A stretch of 57,913 nt of DNA from JBDREF01 sp043820045 (GCA_043820045.1 JBDREF010000192.1:1-57913), one strand, 5' to 3'. Shown: positions 8,255-17,128, counted from the stretch's first letter. Translations and numbers: made by a program. Notes: generated from the letters alone by a model not told the origin.

Positions 8255-9595
8255 ATGGCAACGGAAGAGTTGAAACGGGGATTTGGCCTGTCAACAGCCA
8301 CCTACGTGGTAATCGCCAGCATGGTCGGGACGGGGATTCTAATCTCGCCCGGATACATGATGGTCACACTGAACAACTATCCTGTTATATTCGGGCTCTG
8401 GGTCCTTGGCGGGTTGCTTGCTCTTTGTGGGGCTCTCTGCGTGGCGGAGTTGGCGGCCGCTCTGCCCCGAGCGGGCGGCGAATACGTTTACCTGCGCGAG
8501 GCTTATGGTCCGATGCCCGCCTTTCTCTCCGGCTGGACGTCGTTCTTTGTGGGTTTCTCGGCGCCGCTTGCTGTGGCTGGCTATATAGCGGCCTTGTACC
8601 TTTTGACTCCTTTCGGGTTGGCCGAGGACAAAGCGAGCCTGCTTATAAAGGCCACGGCCGCGATCATCATCGTTGCTGTTACGCTGCCGAATCTGATTGG
8701 TCACCGCCAGTCCGCCTGGACGCAGAACCTGACAACGATTCTCAAGCTCGGCCTATTCGTGGCCCTGGTGGTGGTCGCGTTTCTGTGCGGCGGCGGGAAA
8801 CTGGCACACATCGGCGAAGGACAGCCGATAGGAAGTATCGATCTTGGAACCGCAGCTACACAGTTGTTCTACGTCATGTTTGCCTACAGCGGCTGGAATG
8901 CCGCCAGCTATCTGGCTGGCGAGATCAAGGACCCGGCCAGAGTTCTACCGCAGTCCCTGCTGCTGGGCACCGGGCTGGTAATAGCGTTGTATCTGGCTGT
9001 CAACCTCGTTTTTGCATACGCCGTACCGCTGGCCCAGGTGGGTTTTGACAACGCAGAGCGAGTTCCCCAGCTCGCGGTGGAGAACCTGTTTGGGCCGAGG
9101 GCATCCAGCGTCTTCTCCATCCTGCTCGGATTGGCGTTTTTGGCGACCGTGAGCGCTTTTATCATTACCGGCCCGCGGGTTTACTACGCCATGGCCAGCG
9201 ACGGATTGTTCCCGTCCTTAGCGGGGCGTCTCAGTCCGAAAGGGCGGATTCCTGTTTACGCGATGATAGCGCAGAGCCTCTGTGCGATCCTTATTCTGTT
9301 CGTGACGGACTTTCAGAACCTGTATAAGTACGCCGCGGTGGGACTGTCAATCTTTGCGCTGCTCTTTATCGGTGCAGTATATGTCCTTCGATGGCGGCGA
9401 CCGGAAATGGAAAGACCTTTTCGTGTGCCGGGGTATCCGTTTGTTCCGGCGTTATTCATGGCCGTGATCCTCTTTATGACCGTTTTCGCGTTCACGCAGT
9501 GGCGGAAACCTTCGGTTTACAGCATTGGCAGCATCCTCATGGGCATTCCGGTCTATTACCTCTGGTCCTTTTTCAGGAATCGGCGAGGTGCATAG
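8255..9595 (+). CDS. Amino acid permease (APC superfamily)
   Basis: Inner-membrane transporter of about 446 residues with around 12 hydrophobic helices. The first helix carries the APC signature (VIASMVGTGILISPGY) and the second/third region AELAAALPRAGGEYVYLREAYG, as in LAT/SteT-type exchangers. A proton- or exchange-driven uptake of an amino acid is likely; substrate not readable. Start chosen at ATG 8255, which has GAGGG (8242-8246) 8 bases upstream; ATG 8213 and TTG 8156 are in frame but lack a ribosome site. Two tandem terminator hairpins follow the stop. Confidence 0.9.
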   Translation: MATEELKRGFGLSTATYVVIASMVGTGILISPGYMMVTLNNYPVIFGLWVLGGLLALCGALCVAELAAALPRAGGEYVYLREAYGPMPAFLSGWTSFFVGFSAPLAVAGYIAALYLLTPFGLAEDKASLLIKATAAIIIVAVTLPNLIGHRQSAWTQNLTTILKLGLFVALVVVAFLCGGGKLAHIGEGQPIGSIDLGTAATQLFYVMFAYSGWNAASYLAGEIKDPARVLPQSLLLGTGLVIALYLAVNLVFAYAVPLAQVGFDNAERVPQLAVENLFGPRASSVFSILLGLAFLATVSAFIITGPRVYYAMASDGLFPSLAGRLSPKGRIPVYAMIAQSLCAILILFVTDFQNLYKYAAVGLSIFALLFIGAVYVLRWRRPEMERPFRVPGYPFVPALFMAVILFMTVFAFTQWRKPSVYSIGSILMGIPVYYLWSFFRNRRGA

Positions 9596-9711
9596 CGACA
9601 GACGCCGAGCGTGTTCGCATAGGCGCAACAGCCGTGCAGTATTGAGTTTCCAGATTTGAACCGATGCGACGGCATGGGTTTTCGGTGGTATCAGTACCAG
9701 AAAGAGCCATC

Positions 9712-9734
9712 TGCGGGGGTCCCCGGCATTTTTT
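9712..9734 (+). terminator. Rho-independent terminator of the permease gene
   Basis: GC-rich hairpin 9712-9728 (TGCGGGGGTCCCCGGCA, one mismatch, tight loop) followed directly by six T (9729-9734), 116 bases after the permease stop. Confidence 0.6.
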
Positions 9735-9745
9735 CAACGGAGCTA

Positions 9746-9778
9746 AGTCCCATATAATTGCTCAAAAATGGGCTTTTT
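9746..9778 (+). terminator. Second, tandem terminator
   Basis: Arms AGTCCCAT (9746-9753) and ATGGGCT (9768-9774) pair with one bulged base around a 14-base loop. TTTTT (9774-9778) follows. It sits immediately behind the first terminator. Confidence 0.45.
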
Positions 9779-10170
9779 GGCATATTTTTCACAAAATCTT
9801 CACAAAAGTGCAATAAATCTGGCACCCGAATGCGTCTATAAACTCAGCGGAGCGAAGCGAAGAAGGAAGTGAATTGTTGGTCGGGCAGAGAGTGAGGAAG
9901 AAGGCCTGGTCGCCTGTTGTGGCGGCGGTCCCGTATCCGGGATTAAGACGTTTTAGTGGCAATATAACTGGCAAAACGATGGATCTTTTCGGGAGTAGCT
10001 TGTAACACGAAAAAGCTGGAAGAGAGAAGCAGGGAGTAAGTTCTTTAGCAGATAACCGCCCTCCTTAAAGTGGCTGGATGTGTGTCCAAAAGATGCACAT
10101 CCAGTCTTATTTTATGTGGGAACGAAAGTTCGGGTTATGGGCAATCCTGCAGGGGCCTCAATTGCTCTTT

Positions 10171-10719
10171 TCAACGCCAATCGCGTGGGTAATGGATGGA
10201 GGCGGGATCGATTGGAAACTCTTTGCACAGCCCTTCAACCAGCACTTGCATCCTCTTTATCTGACAATCGGTTGGATGCGTCGTCTTGCCATCGGCGACA
10301 ATACAGATCCTGATGGTCTGGTTGGTGCCGTACCATGTGCGGCTGGCGACGACCGGCCATTGTTTTTGCCATTTTTCCGTGGCTTGTATCTCACCGTCGG
10401 TGCCGCCGTAGCCGTTGCAAAGGCAGAAGTGGCAGTTGATATCATCGGGATTGGCCAGGCCGTCGAGTGCAGCCAACTGCTCTATGTTGCCGGTCTGCGT
10501 GCCGCTGTAGAAAACCTCGATGTTATTCCACCGGCCTGGCGATCGGGCCGCTCGCGAAGAGATTGCTTTGCTGACGGGGTCGAGGCGGTAATATGTCCAA
10601 AGAGAAAAAGGTCCGGCTGAAGGAGGATTATGGCCCAGGGCCATAAGGACTATTGCACCGGTTGTCATTGAAGCCAGCAGTATTGCCAAGACTTTTGCTA
10701 CTCTTGCCTGATTTGGCAT
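10171..10719 (-). CDS. Membrane-anchored, degenerate amidase_2/PGRP-like protein
   Basis: Protein of 182 residues with one N-terminal transmembrane helix or uncleaved signal (VLAILLASMTTGAIVLMALG). The rest follows the pattern of N-acetylmuramoyl-L-alanine amidase_2/peptidoglycan-recognition domains. RWNNIEVFYSGT sits where those have RWxxIVIHHSAT, DINCHFCLCNGYGGTDGEI where they have GYHFVIGNGRGxGDGEI, and the protein ends IHYPRDWR where they have ILGHRDWKPG. Both expected zinc-ligand histidines are replaced (FY for HH, P for H before RDW), and the protein stops before the third ligand. It is therefore probably a non-catalytic muropeptide-binding or structural protein. Fold assignment is by eye only. 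ATG 10719 has GGGACGGGG upstream. It diverges from the DUF4954 gene across a long AT-rich region. Confidence 0.7.
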   Translation of the reverse strand: MPNQARVAKVLAILLASMTTGAIVLMALGHNPPSAGPFSLWTYYRLDPVSKAISSRAARSPGRWNNIEVFYSGTQTGNIEQLAALDGLANPDDINCHFCLCNGYGGTDGEIQATEKWQKQWPVVASRTWYGTNQTIRICIVADGKTTHPTDCQIKRMQVLVEGLCKEFPIDPASIHYPRDWR

Positions 10720-11351
10720 AGCCCCGTCCCTGAGAGTAACGCTCTAAGGTCTGTTCAAAAACATCATCCCTGAACTCGGAAGACAAACTAAAGATACAGA
10801 TTCCATCCCACAATTGCTAAGCTCAAGTGTATCCTCCACTTCCTATTCTTGCGGCTTACTGCAATACATGTGTATCCAACACATATGCGGGATAGAAATC
10901 TTATCCGACGAAAGCATAATCCCTTATATATTAAACATCGGCGCGTGCCAATGAATTACTCCAAATTTTGCTGAAAATTTTGTGGACAACGTGACAAAAT
11001 CTTTCCGTAGTCGGACACTTGCGCTTCACTGCGCCGCGCATCTGCTTGTGCCCGGCTCAGTACCGGCATTTTCTGCGGTCTCAATCACATTCATGTTTGT
11101 CCCCATGGCTGTTGCGGTCCGGGAATAACCGTGTGGAAATCAGGTTGCGTGCAGGGGCGTTGAAGACTTGGCCATGTATTCTTACCTAACAATCAGCTTG
11201 TTACAAATGTGTTGATTAATAGGATAGCAGTATGTAGTATCGCTTTGTCGCATTCAGGGTGAATATCTGTGAGGTGAAACCTCAGTCGGAATAGATAGTT
11301 TTCCAGCGCCGTCGGGACGGCGACCAGGTCAGAAGACGGGGATAAGAGAAA
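10720..11351. other. 632-base AT-rich divergent regulatory region
   Basis: Separates the minus-strand amidase-like gene from the plus-strand DUF4954 gene. It contains a perfect inverted repeat ATGTGT-N5-ACACAT (10868-10884) that could be an operator, and a possible promoter TTGTTA-N16-TAGGAT (11198-11225) for the DUF4954 gene. No ORF with a ribosome site was seen. Confidence 0.4.
10868..10884. promoter_or_regulatory. Inverted repeat, possible operator
   Basis: Perfect 6-5-6 inverted repeat ATGTGT/ACACAT in the divergent region between the amidase-like and DUF4954 genes. The symmetry suits a dimeric repressor but there is no adjacent regulator gene and the site occurs only once that I noticed. 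Confidence 0.25.
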
Positions 11352-13379
11352 ATGGGATCGGAATTCAATTGGAATCAAGGACAGTACAATCAACTATCTG
11401 CTGAGCAGATTGCTCAACTGACCAGCCAGGGATGTAGCTGTGACGACTGGTCGCAAGTCCGGGCTACCGAAGGCTTTGACGCAAAGACCGTAAAGTCAAC
11501 GCAGTTTTCAGGGCAGGTGAGGCTGGGCGTGTTTGAAGAGCAGGTGTCTTTTCCGGGCGGTGTTGTCAAACCGGCCGGCATTCATGACGCAACGATTCAC
11601 AACTGCGTTGTCGGCAACAACGTATATATAAGCCGGGTAAGGAATTACATCGCCAACTACGTCATCGAGGACAACGCAATAGTAGATAATATCGACGTGC
11701 TTGTGGTCGAAGGGCAAAGCTGCTTTGGCAATGGAACCGAAGTTGCCGCAGTTAACGAAGCCGGCGGCAGAGAAATATCGATCTACGACCATCTCTCCGC
11801 CCACACGGCTTACGTGCAGGCGTTCTATCGCCACAGGCCAAAGGTTATCGAGAAGCTGAAAAGAATGGTGGCCGACTACGCCGCTTCCATGAGCAGCTCC
11901 ATGGGACTCGTGGGCAAAGGTGCGAGAGTTATCAACTGCCGAATCATCAAGAACGTCAAGGTGGGCCCGGCGGCTGTCATCGAAGGAGCCAGCAAGCTGG
12001 AGAACGGCTCGGTCAATAGCTGCCTTGAGGACCCCGTATATATCGGACCCGGTGTTTTCGCGGAAGATTTTATCGCGTGCAGCGGTTCGAAGATTACCGA
12101 CGGCACGATAGTTTATAGATGCTTCGTGGGTCAGGGTACTGTTCTGTCCAAGCAGTACTCGGCGGAGAACTCCGTTTTCTTCGCGAACTGCGGCGGCTTC
12201 CACGGCGAGGCATGCGCAATATTCGCCGGACCTTATACCGTCACGCACCATAAATCGACATTGCTCATAGCCGGTTTGTTTTCCTTTCTGAACGCCGGCA
12301 GCGGAACCAACCAGAGCAATCACATGTACAAACTTGGTCCCGTCCATCAGGGCGTCGTCGAACGCGGCTCCAAGACTGCCAGTGATTCGTACGTGCTCTG
12401 GCCGGCAAAGGTCGGAGCATTCACCGTTGTGATGGGCCGGCATTACAGAAACTCGGACACGTCCGATTTGCCTTTTTCGTATCTTATCGAGCACGAGGAC
12501 GAAAGCATTCTTGCGCCTGGGGTGAACCTGCGCAGCGTAGGGACTGTACGCGACGCCCGCAAGTGGCCCAAGAGGGATAGAAGAAAAGACCCCAAAAAGC
12601 TCGACCACATCAACTTCCGGCTCCTGAGCCCCTATACGATTCAAAAGATGATCAACGGCCATGACCTGCTGTGCAGGCTCAAGGCGACATCCGGCGAGAC
12701 ATCCGAATACTTCACCTACCACAGCGTCAAGATCAAGAATTCATCGCTGGATCGCGGCGTCAAATTGTACCGGATTGGCACAGATAAATTCCTGGGCAAT
12801 TGCCTGATCAAGCGCCTGGAGGGCAAGCAGTTCAGATCCGTTGATGAACTCAGAGCGGCCTTGGCGCCGCCGACAACCATCGGACCCGGCAAGTGGGTGG
12901 ACCTCGCCGGCCTGCTGGCGCCGGAGGAAGCGGTGGAAAAGATTCTGTGCGATATCGAAAACGGCGACCTCTCGAACCTCGATCAGGTAGCGGAAAGTTT
13001 TCGCTTGATGCACGAGAATTACCCCGAATATGAATGGGCGTGGGCGGCGGATACTCTGCGGCAGAGGCTGGGCAAAGCGGTCGGCGAAATAACCGCCGAC
13101 GATGTTATCGAGCTGACGACGAGATGGAAAACGGCCGTCGTGGAGCTTGACCGCATGCTTCACGCGGACGCCAAAAAAGAATTCACCGCTATAGCACAAA
13201 TCGGCTACGGGCTCGACGGCGAACAGGAGGCTAAACGGGCGGATTTCGAAAATGTCCGGGGGACGTTCAAAGATAATGGCTTCGTCCTGGAGATCGAGCA
13301 GCATATAGCAGACAAGACGGAGCTTGGCGATGAGCTTATCGGCCGGATGAAAGAATTGAGCCAGGGTCAACCGTGCTAA
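11352..13379 (+). CDS. DUF4954 family protein (left-handed beta-helix)
   Basis: Large cytoplasmic protein of 675 residues with no signal peptide. The N-terminal two thirds contain hexapeptide-type repeats of a left-handed beta-helix, as in UDP-GlcNAc acyltransferases and NDP-sugar pyrophosphorylase tails (VGKGARVINCRIIKNVKVGP; IGPGVFAEDFIACSGSKITDG). The central AGPYTVTHHKSTLLIAG, the SGTNQSNHMYKLGPVHQG segment and VVMGRHYRNSDTSDLPFSYL are hallmarks I associate with DUF4954, known from Bacteroidota, Spirochaetota and Planctomycetota. The C-terminal 150 residues are helical. Function is undescribed; a hexapeptide helix suggests acyl or nucleotidyl transfer to a sugar. The next gene is nagB, so a role in amino-sugar metabolism is a reasonable inference. 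ATG 11352 follows GGGGATAAGAGAA. Confidence 0.85.
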   Translation: MGSEFNWNQGQYNQLSAEQIAQLTSQGCSCDDWSQVRATEGFDAKTVKSTQFSGQVRLGVFEEQVSFPGGVVKPAGIHDATIHNCVVGNNVYISRVRNYIANYVIEDNAIVDNIDVLVVEGQSCFGNGTEVAAVNEAGGREISIYDHLSAHTAYVQAFYRHRPKVIEKLKRMVADYAASMSSSMGLVGKGARVINCRIIKNVKVGPAAVIEGASKLENGSVNSCLEDPVYIGPGVFAEDFIACSGSKITDGTIVYRCFVGQGTVLSKQYSAENSVFFANCGGFHGEACAIFAGPYTVTHHKSTLLIAGLFSFLNAGSGTNQSNHMYKLGPVHQGVVERGSKTASDSYVLWPAKVGAFTVVMGRHYRNSDTSDLPFSYLIEHEDESILAPGVNLRSVGTVRDARKWPKRDRRKDPKKLDHINFRLLSPYTIQKMINGHDLLCRLKATSGETSEYFTYHSVKIKNSSLDRGVKLYRIGTDKFLGNCLIKRLEGKQFRSVDELRAALAPPTTIGPGKWVDLAGLLAPEEAVEKILCDIENGDLSNLDQVAESFRLMHENYPEYEWAWAADTLRQRLGKAVGEITADDVIELTTRWKTAVVELDRMLHADAKKEFTAIAQIGYGLDGEQEAKRADFENVRGTFKDNGFVLEIEQHIADKTELGDELIGRMKELSQGQPC

Positions 13380-13596
13380 TGGTTTCTGCGGAAGCGAGCC
13401 CTTCAATAAGGTTAGCCGAATGAACGATTGTCGGCATCGATACGATTCATGGAGAACGCACGGTGTTCGTCGCCGGGTTTCAGCAAAGTTTTGATTCCAA
13501 AAAAGTCTTGCAAAACTCGGCCTGCCGATATAGCATCTAACCGTGTCGTTTCCTGGAATTCTCAAATGACTAACTATATTCTGGAGAAGAGAGCCA

Positions 13597-14415
13597 ATGA
13601 GATTGATAATTCAACCGGACTATGCTCGGGCGTCCAAATGGGTCGCTAACTACGTAGCCATGAGAATAAATGAATTCAAGCCGAGCAAGGCCAAGCCTTT
13701 CGTGCTGGGTCTTCCCACGGGCTCTTCGCCGCTCGGAGCTTACAAAGAGCTGGCAAAACTCAACAAGAATGGAGTGGTTTCGTTCAAGAATGTCGTTACT
13801 TTCAATATGGACGAATACGTAAACCTCCCCAAAGACCATCCCGAGAGCTACCATTCATTCATGTGGAACAACCTGTTCAGCCACGTGGATATTCTGGAAG
13901 AGAATGTCAATATTCTCAATGGAAACGCCCCGGACCTTGAAGCTGAGTGTGCCAACTACGAGGCGAAGATCAAGAAGCTCGGCGGCGTGCGTCTGTTCCT
14001 CGGGGGGATAGGCCCGGACGGCCACATTGCATTCAACGAGCCCGGCTCATCGCTTTCGTCCAGGACGCGCATAAAAACACTCACCTACGACACAGTTGTT
14101 GCCAATTCGCGGTTCTTTAACAACGATGTCAACAAGGTTCCCAAGACCGCTCTGACGGTAGGCGTAGGAACCGTGATGGATGCCGAAGAGGTGTTGATTA
14201 TTGTCAACGGCCATAACAAGGCGCGGGCACTGCAGCATGCCGTCGAAGAAGGCGTTAATCATATGTGGACTATCAGTGCACTGCAGATGCACCAGGACGG
14301 CATTATCGTTTGTGACGAGGAAGCTACGATAGAGTTGAAGGTCGGCACGGCAAAGTATTTCAGGGACATCGAGTCCGCCAATCTCGATCCGGCCACCCTC
14401 TTGAACGGAGCCTGA
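13597..14415 (+). CDS. nagB: Glucosamine-6-phosphate deaminase
   Basis: Converts glucosamine-6-phosphate to fructose-6-phosphate and ammonia in amino-sugar breakdown. The 272 residues align without obvious gaps to the E. coli enzyme over most of the length. Asp72 (TFNMDEY), Asp141, His143 and Glu148 (GPDGHIAFNEPGSSL) fall at the same positions as the E. coli catalytic residues, and the phosphate-binding LGLPTGSSP (37-45) is present. The N-terminus MRLIIQPDYA also matches. ATG 13597 is preceded by GGAGAAGAGAGCCA. It lies 217 bases after the DUF4954 gene and reads the same way. Confidence 0.97.
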   Translation: MRLIIQPDYARASKWVANYVAMRINEFKPSKAKPFVLGLPTGSSPLGAYKELAKLNKNGVVSFKNVVTFNMDEYVNLPKDHPESYHSFMWNNLFSHVDILEENVNILNGNAPDLEAECANYEAKIKKLGGVRLFLGGIGPDGHIAFNEPGSSLSSRTRIKTLTYDTVVANSRFFNNDVNKVPKTALTVGVGTVMDAEEVLIIVNGHNKARALQHAVEEGVNHMWTISALQMHQDGIIVCDEEATIELKVGTAKYFRDIESANLDPATLLNGA

Positions 14416-14459
14416 GAAATAGAACGACTGAGCATGGATTGTGTATACGGCTCCGGCCG

Positions 14460-15479
14460 TTATTCGCCGGTTGGATAGACTATTTTCGCATCGGCCTTGA
14501 GCGAATCGATATACACCCCGGCGAAATCAGACTGCTTTCGCTGGGTCAGTTGTTCTATTATATCGTCTCTGGCCTGTTCGAACGAAGTAACGCCGGCGTC
14601 TTTGTGGTCGGTGACCTTGATTATGTGGAATCCGTATTCAGTCTCCACCACGTCAGTCATCTGTCCGACCTCCAATGCAAAAGCCGCATTGTCAAAATCT
14701 GCCGGGGCCTGACCTCTTGGGAAGAACCCCAGGTCTCCGCCTCTTGGGGCCGATGGACAGGACGAGTTTGCTTTGGCCAGTTCGGCAAAATCGGCTCCTT
14801 CCTTGATTTGCCTGAGCAGGTCCTCTGCCTTTGTCCTGGCTTTTGCCTTGGCCTCATTGGGGTCTGCGCCGGTCAGTTCGGGTTGTATGAGAATATGGCT
14901 TGCGCTGACTTGTTCGGGAGTCTCGAAGCGTTTTGAGTTTTCATCATAGTACTTCTTCGCATCTTCTTCTGTAACATCAACTTTGCCCGCCCACAGCGAC
15001 TCCATAAACCTGTTTCGGGCCAGTTGTTTTCGAACGTCCCCCTTCACCTCGTCGAAGCCGTGCCCAAGCTGCTCCATTGCCTTCGTGAAGTCTTCCAGTG
15101 AGAAGCCCTGGGCGGCTGCAATCTCGGTGATCTGGCCAATCACTTCCTCTTCGGTGACTATGACACCGGCTGCCTGCACCTTTTCGTCCAGCAGTGTTCT
15201 GCGGATCAGTTGCTCCAGGGCTTGTTCCCGGAACTGTTGCGTGTATTGTTTTACAACCGCGGGCGGCAGTTGTGTGGACTGTTTCGCTATCGAGTCCAGT
15301 TGGGGCTTGATGGTCTTTTCTATCTCGCTCTCACGAATCTCCATGCCGTTGACGGTGACGGCGACTTTGTCAACTTTGGGTTCGGCGGGCTTATTGGCGT
15401 CGGTTTGTTCCGGGCTCTTTGATCGGCAACCCAGGCCGATGGCACCGATAAGTATTGCAAGGCAAAGACAAGTTCTCAT
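14460..15479 (-). CDS. Parvulin-type peptidyl-prolyl isomerase lipoprotein (SurA/PrsA-like)
   Basis: Lipoprotein chaperone of 339 residues, probably on the periplasmic face. The signal peptide ends at a lipobox (IGLGC, Cys about residue 18). A charged linker leads to a SurA-N-like helical domain (MEIRESEIEKTIKPQLD; GVIVTEEEVIGQITEIAAAQ), then a parvulin rotamase domain (about 210-305: SASHILIQPEL, SCPSAPRGGDLGFFPRGQ, VETEYGFHIIKV). It would help fold exported or outer-membrane proteins. ATG 15479 is used because AAAGGA precedes it and the signal peptide starts there; an upstream in-frame ATG at 15518 adds a non-signal prefix. The gene converges with nagB. Confidence 0.92.
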   Translation of the reverse strand: MRTCLCLAILIGAIGLGCRSKSPEQTDANKPAEPKVDKVAVTVNGMEIRESEIEKTIKPQLDSIAKQSTQLPPAVVKQYTQQFREQALEQLIRRTLLDEKVQAAGVIVTEEEVIGQITEIAAAQGFSLEDFTKAMEQLGHGFDEVKGDVRKQLARNRFMESLWAGKVDVTEEDAKKYYDENSKRFETPEQVSASHILIQPELTGADPNEAKAKARTKAEDLLRQIKEGADFAELAKANSSCPSAPRGGDLGFFPRGQAPADFDNAAFALEVGQMTDVVETEYGFHIIKVTDHKDAGVTSFEQARDDIIEQLTQRKQSDFAGVYIDSLKADAKIVYPTGE

Positions 15480-15823
15480 AATATGTCCTTTCGCAGTCCT
15501 GATGGACCGAAGCCGCAAGGCGTCCCCTGTGCGACTTACGGAGGTTCCATAAATAAAAAAGACCCTTCCAAGAGGGTTTACCGGAGGATTATCCCAGAAA
15601 CGGGCAATCCTGTCAAACCTTATCTATTTTGAATCGTCAAGGCAGGCCCGCAACTTGAGTTGCCGCTTGGCCGTATCGAAGAAAGATGCTGCCGGAAAAG
15701 CAACCTTTGTAATCGTCTTTCTGAAGTGATAGAATGACGGCGGCGGGTCGGGCCCGGAAGCCGGATGGCCCCGGTCGCCAAAATCCCGCCGTGCCGGGAA
15801 AGGTTTTCTGTTGGAGATTTAAT
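15480..15823. other. 344-base divergent region with a terminator-like hairpin
   Basis: Lies between the starts of the parvulin gene (minus) and the URO-D-like gene (plus). On the minus strand it contains the hairpin and T-run described at 15551-15577, roughly 75-100 bases upstream of the parvulin start. Nothing else with coding potential and a ribosome site was seen. Confidence 0.4.
15551..15577 (-). terminator. Terminator-like hairpin in the parvulin gene leader
   Basis: Read on the minus strand, ACCCT (15577-15573) pairs with AGGGT (15566-15562) around a 6-base loop. A T-rich run (15560-15551) follows. Being upstream of the gene on the same strand, it would act as an attenuator or end a short leader RNA. 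The stem is only 5 bp, so this is tentative. Confidence 0.35.
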
Positions 15824-17113
15824 ATGAATGATAATCCTGACCGTCCGACGGCCATGACCGGCCGCCAGCGGGTACTCAAAGCGCTCAATTACGAACCGGT
15901 GGATCGCGCTGCCGTGGACTTGGGCGGCACTCTCGGCACGGGCGCTCACGTCAGCGTGATAGCGAATCTGCGCCGGGCCCTCGGCCTGGACAAGCCTGGA
16001 GCCCCGGTGAAGGTCGTCGAGCCCTATCAGATGCTCGGTGAAGTTGCGGTCGACCTGCGGGATATCTTAGCCATTGACACGGTGAACCTGCCCGGGCCGA
16101 GGAACCATTTCGGCTTTGCCGATGCCGGCTGGAAGCCCTGGCGGACCTTCGACGGTACCGATGTGCTCGTCGGCGAGAAATTCAACACCAAGCCCGAACC
16201 TAACGGCGATATTTTCCAGTACCCGCAGGGCGACAAGTCCGCTCTGCCGTCCGGAAGAATGCCCAAAGGCGGGTTCTATTTCGACGACATAATTCGCCAG
16301 GAGCCTATCGACGAGGCCAGGCTCAACCCTGCCGACAATCTCGAAGATTTTGCGATTCTCAGCGACGAAGACCTCAAGCTTTATGAACAGCGGGCCCGCG
16401 AGCTTTACGATAACACCGACCTTGCGATCACAACCGGCCTGCCGGGTACGGCCTTCGGCGACATTGCCCTGGTGCCAGCCGCTTTTCTCAAACATCCGAA
16501 AGGTATCCGTGATATCGAAGAATGGTATATCAGCACCATTTCGCGAAGAGAATATATAAGGGAGGTTTTTGCCGGCCAGGCGGAAATTGCAGTCAAGAAT
16601 CTTGAGCGGATATACCATGCCGTCGGCGACAGGGTTCACGCCGTGTGGCTGGACGGGACGGACTTAGCGGCACAGAACACTCTGTTCTGCAGCCCCGATA
16701 CGTACCGGGACCTTTATATGCCGTTCAGCAAAAAGCTCAACGACTGGATCCACAAACACACTAAATGGAAAACCATGAAGCACTGCTGCGGCGGCTGCGA
16801 ACCGCTCATCGAAGGATTCATCGACGCCGGATTCGATATTCTCAATCCCGTCCAGACCTCAGCCAAAGGCATGGACCCGCAACTGCTCGTTGATAAGTAC
16901 GGCGGAAGGATCATATTCTGGGGCGGCGGAGTCGATACGCAAAAGACCCTGCCCTTCGGTGAGCCCGACCAGGTGCGTCAGGAAGTCACTGGGCGGCTTG
17001 GAACCTTCGGCGCAAAGAACGGATTCGTCTTCGCAACAGTTCATAATATCCAATGCAATACGCCGGTTGAAAATGTACTGGCAATGTTCGAGGCGCTCGG
17101 TAGAAAAGTCTGA
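15824..17113 (+). CDS. Uroporphyrinogen decarboxylase-like (URO-D superfamily) protein
   Basis: Cytoplasmic TIM-barrel protein of 429 residues in the URO-D superfamily. Recognisable parts are MTGRQRVLKALNYEPVDRAA near the N-terminus, a central DGTDLAAQNTLFCSPDTYRD and the C-terminal MKHCCGGCEPLIEGFIDAGF, DILNPVQTSAKGMDPQLL and VFATVHNIQCNTPVENVLA. The superfamily includes true haem-pathway HemE but also cobalamin/corrinoid methyltransferases (MtaA, CmuA) and many uncharacterised paralogues. This protein is longer than HemE and lies next to GH2 and sulfatase genes, so a role in carbohydrate or methyl-group metabolism is more likely than haem synthesis. ATG 15824 has GGAG at 15812-15815. The GH2 gene starts 15 bases after its stop, suggesting an operon. 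Confidence 0.85.
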   Translation: MNDNPDRPTAMTGRQRVLKALNYEPVDRAAVDLGGTLGTGAHVSVIANLRRALGLDKPGAPVKVVEPYQMLGEVAVDLRDILAIDTVNLPGPRNHFGFADAGWKPWRTFDGTDVLVGEKFNTKPEPNGDIFQYPQGDKSALPSGRMPKGGFYFDDIIRQEPIDEARLNPADNLEDFAILSDEDLKLYEQRARELYDNTDLAITTGLPGTAFGDIALVPAAFLKHPKGIRDIEEWYISTISRREYIREVFAGQAEIAVKNLERIYHAVGDRVHAVWLDGTDLAAQNTLFCSPDTYRDLYMPFSKKLNDWIHKHTKWKTMKHCCGGCEPLIEGFIDAGFDILNPVQTSAKGMDPQLLVDKYGGRIIFWGGGVDTQKTLPFGEPDQVRQEVTGRLGTFGAKNGFVFATVHNIQCNTPVENVLAMFEALGRKV

Positions 17114-17128
17114 GGAGAGGGACACTAT

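Larger units (their letters stand above)
9596..10170. other. 575-base convergent intergenic region
   Basis: Lies between the 3' ends of the permease and the minus-strand amidase-like gene. It holds two terminator-like hairpins on the plus strand (9712-9734, 9746-9778). It also has an AT-rich patch (9775-9815) and a 9-bp hairpin (10074-10082 with 10096-10104) followed by TCTTATTTTA. I see no convincing ORF between these elements. A short untranslated RNA from about 9.8 to 10.1 kb, ending at the last hairpin, is possible but unsupported by a good promoter. Confidence 0.4.

Noticed and set aside
9821..9836. TGGCAC...TGC resembling a sigma-54 promoter
   Set aside because: The GG-to-GC spacing is 9 rather than 10 and no downstream gene fits.
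11508..12722. 404-codon minus-strand frame
   Set aside because: Lies wholly opposite the DUF4954 gene; composition effect of codon use on the real strand.
15824..17113. Calling the URO-D-like gene hemE
   Set aside because: Longer than HemE, divergent motifs and a glycan-use neighbourhood; superfamily membership alone does not give haem function.
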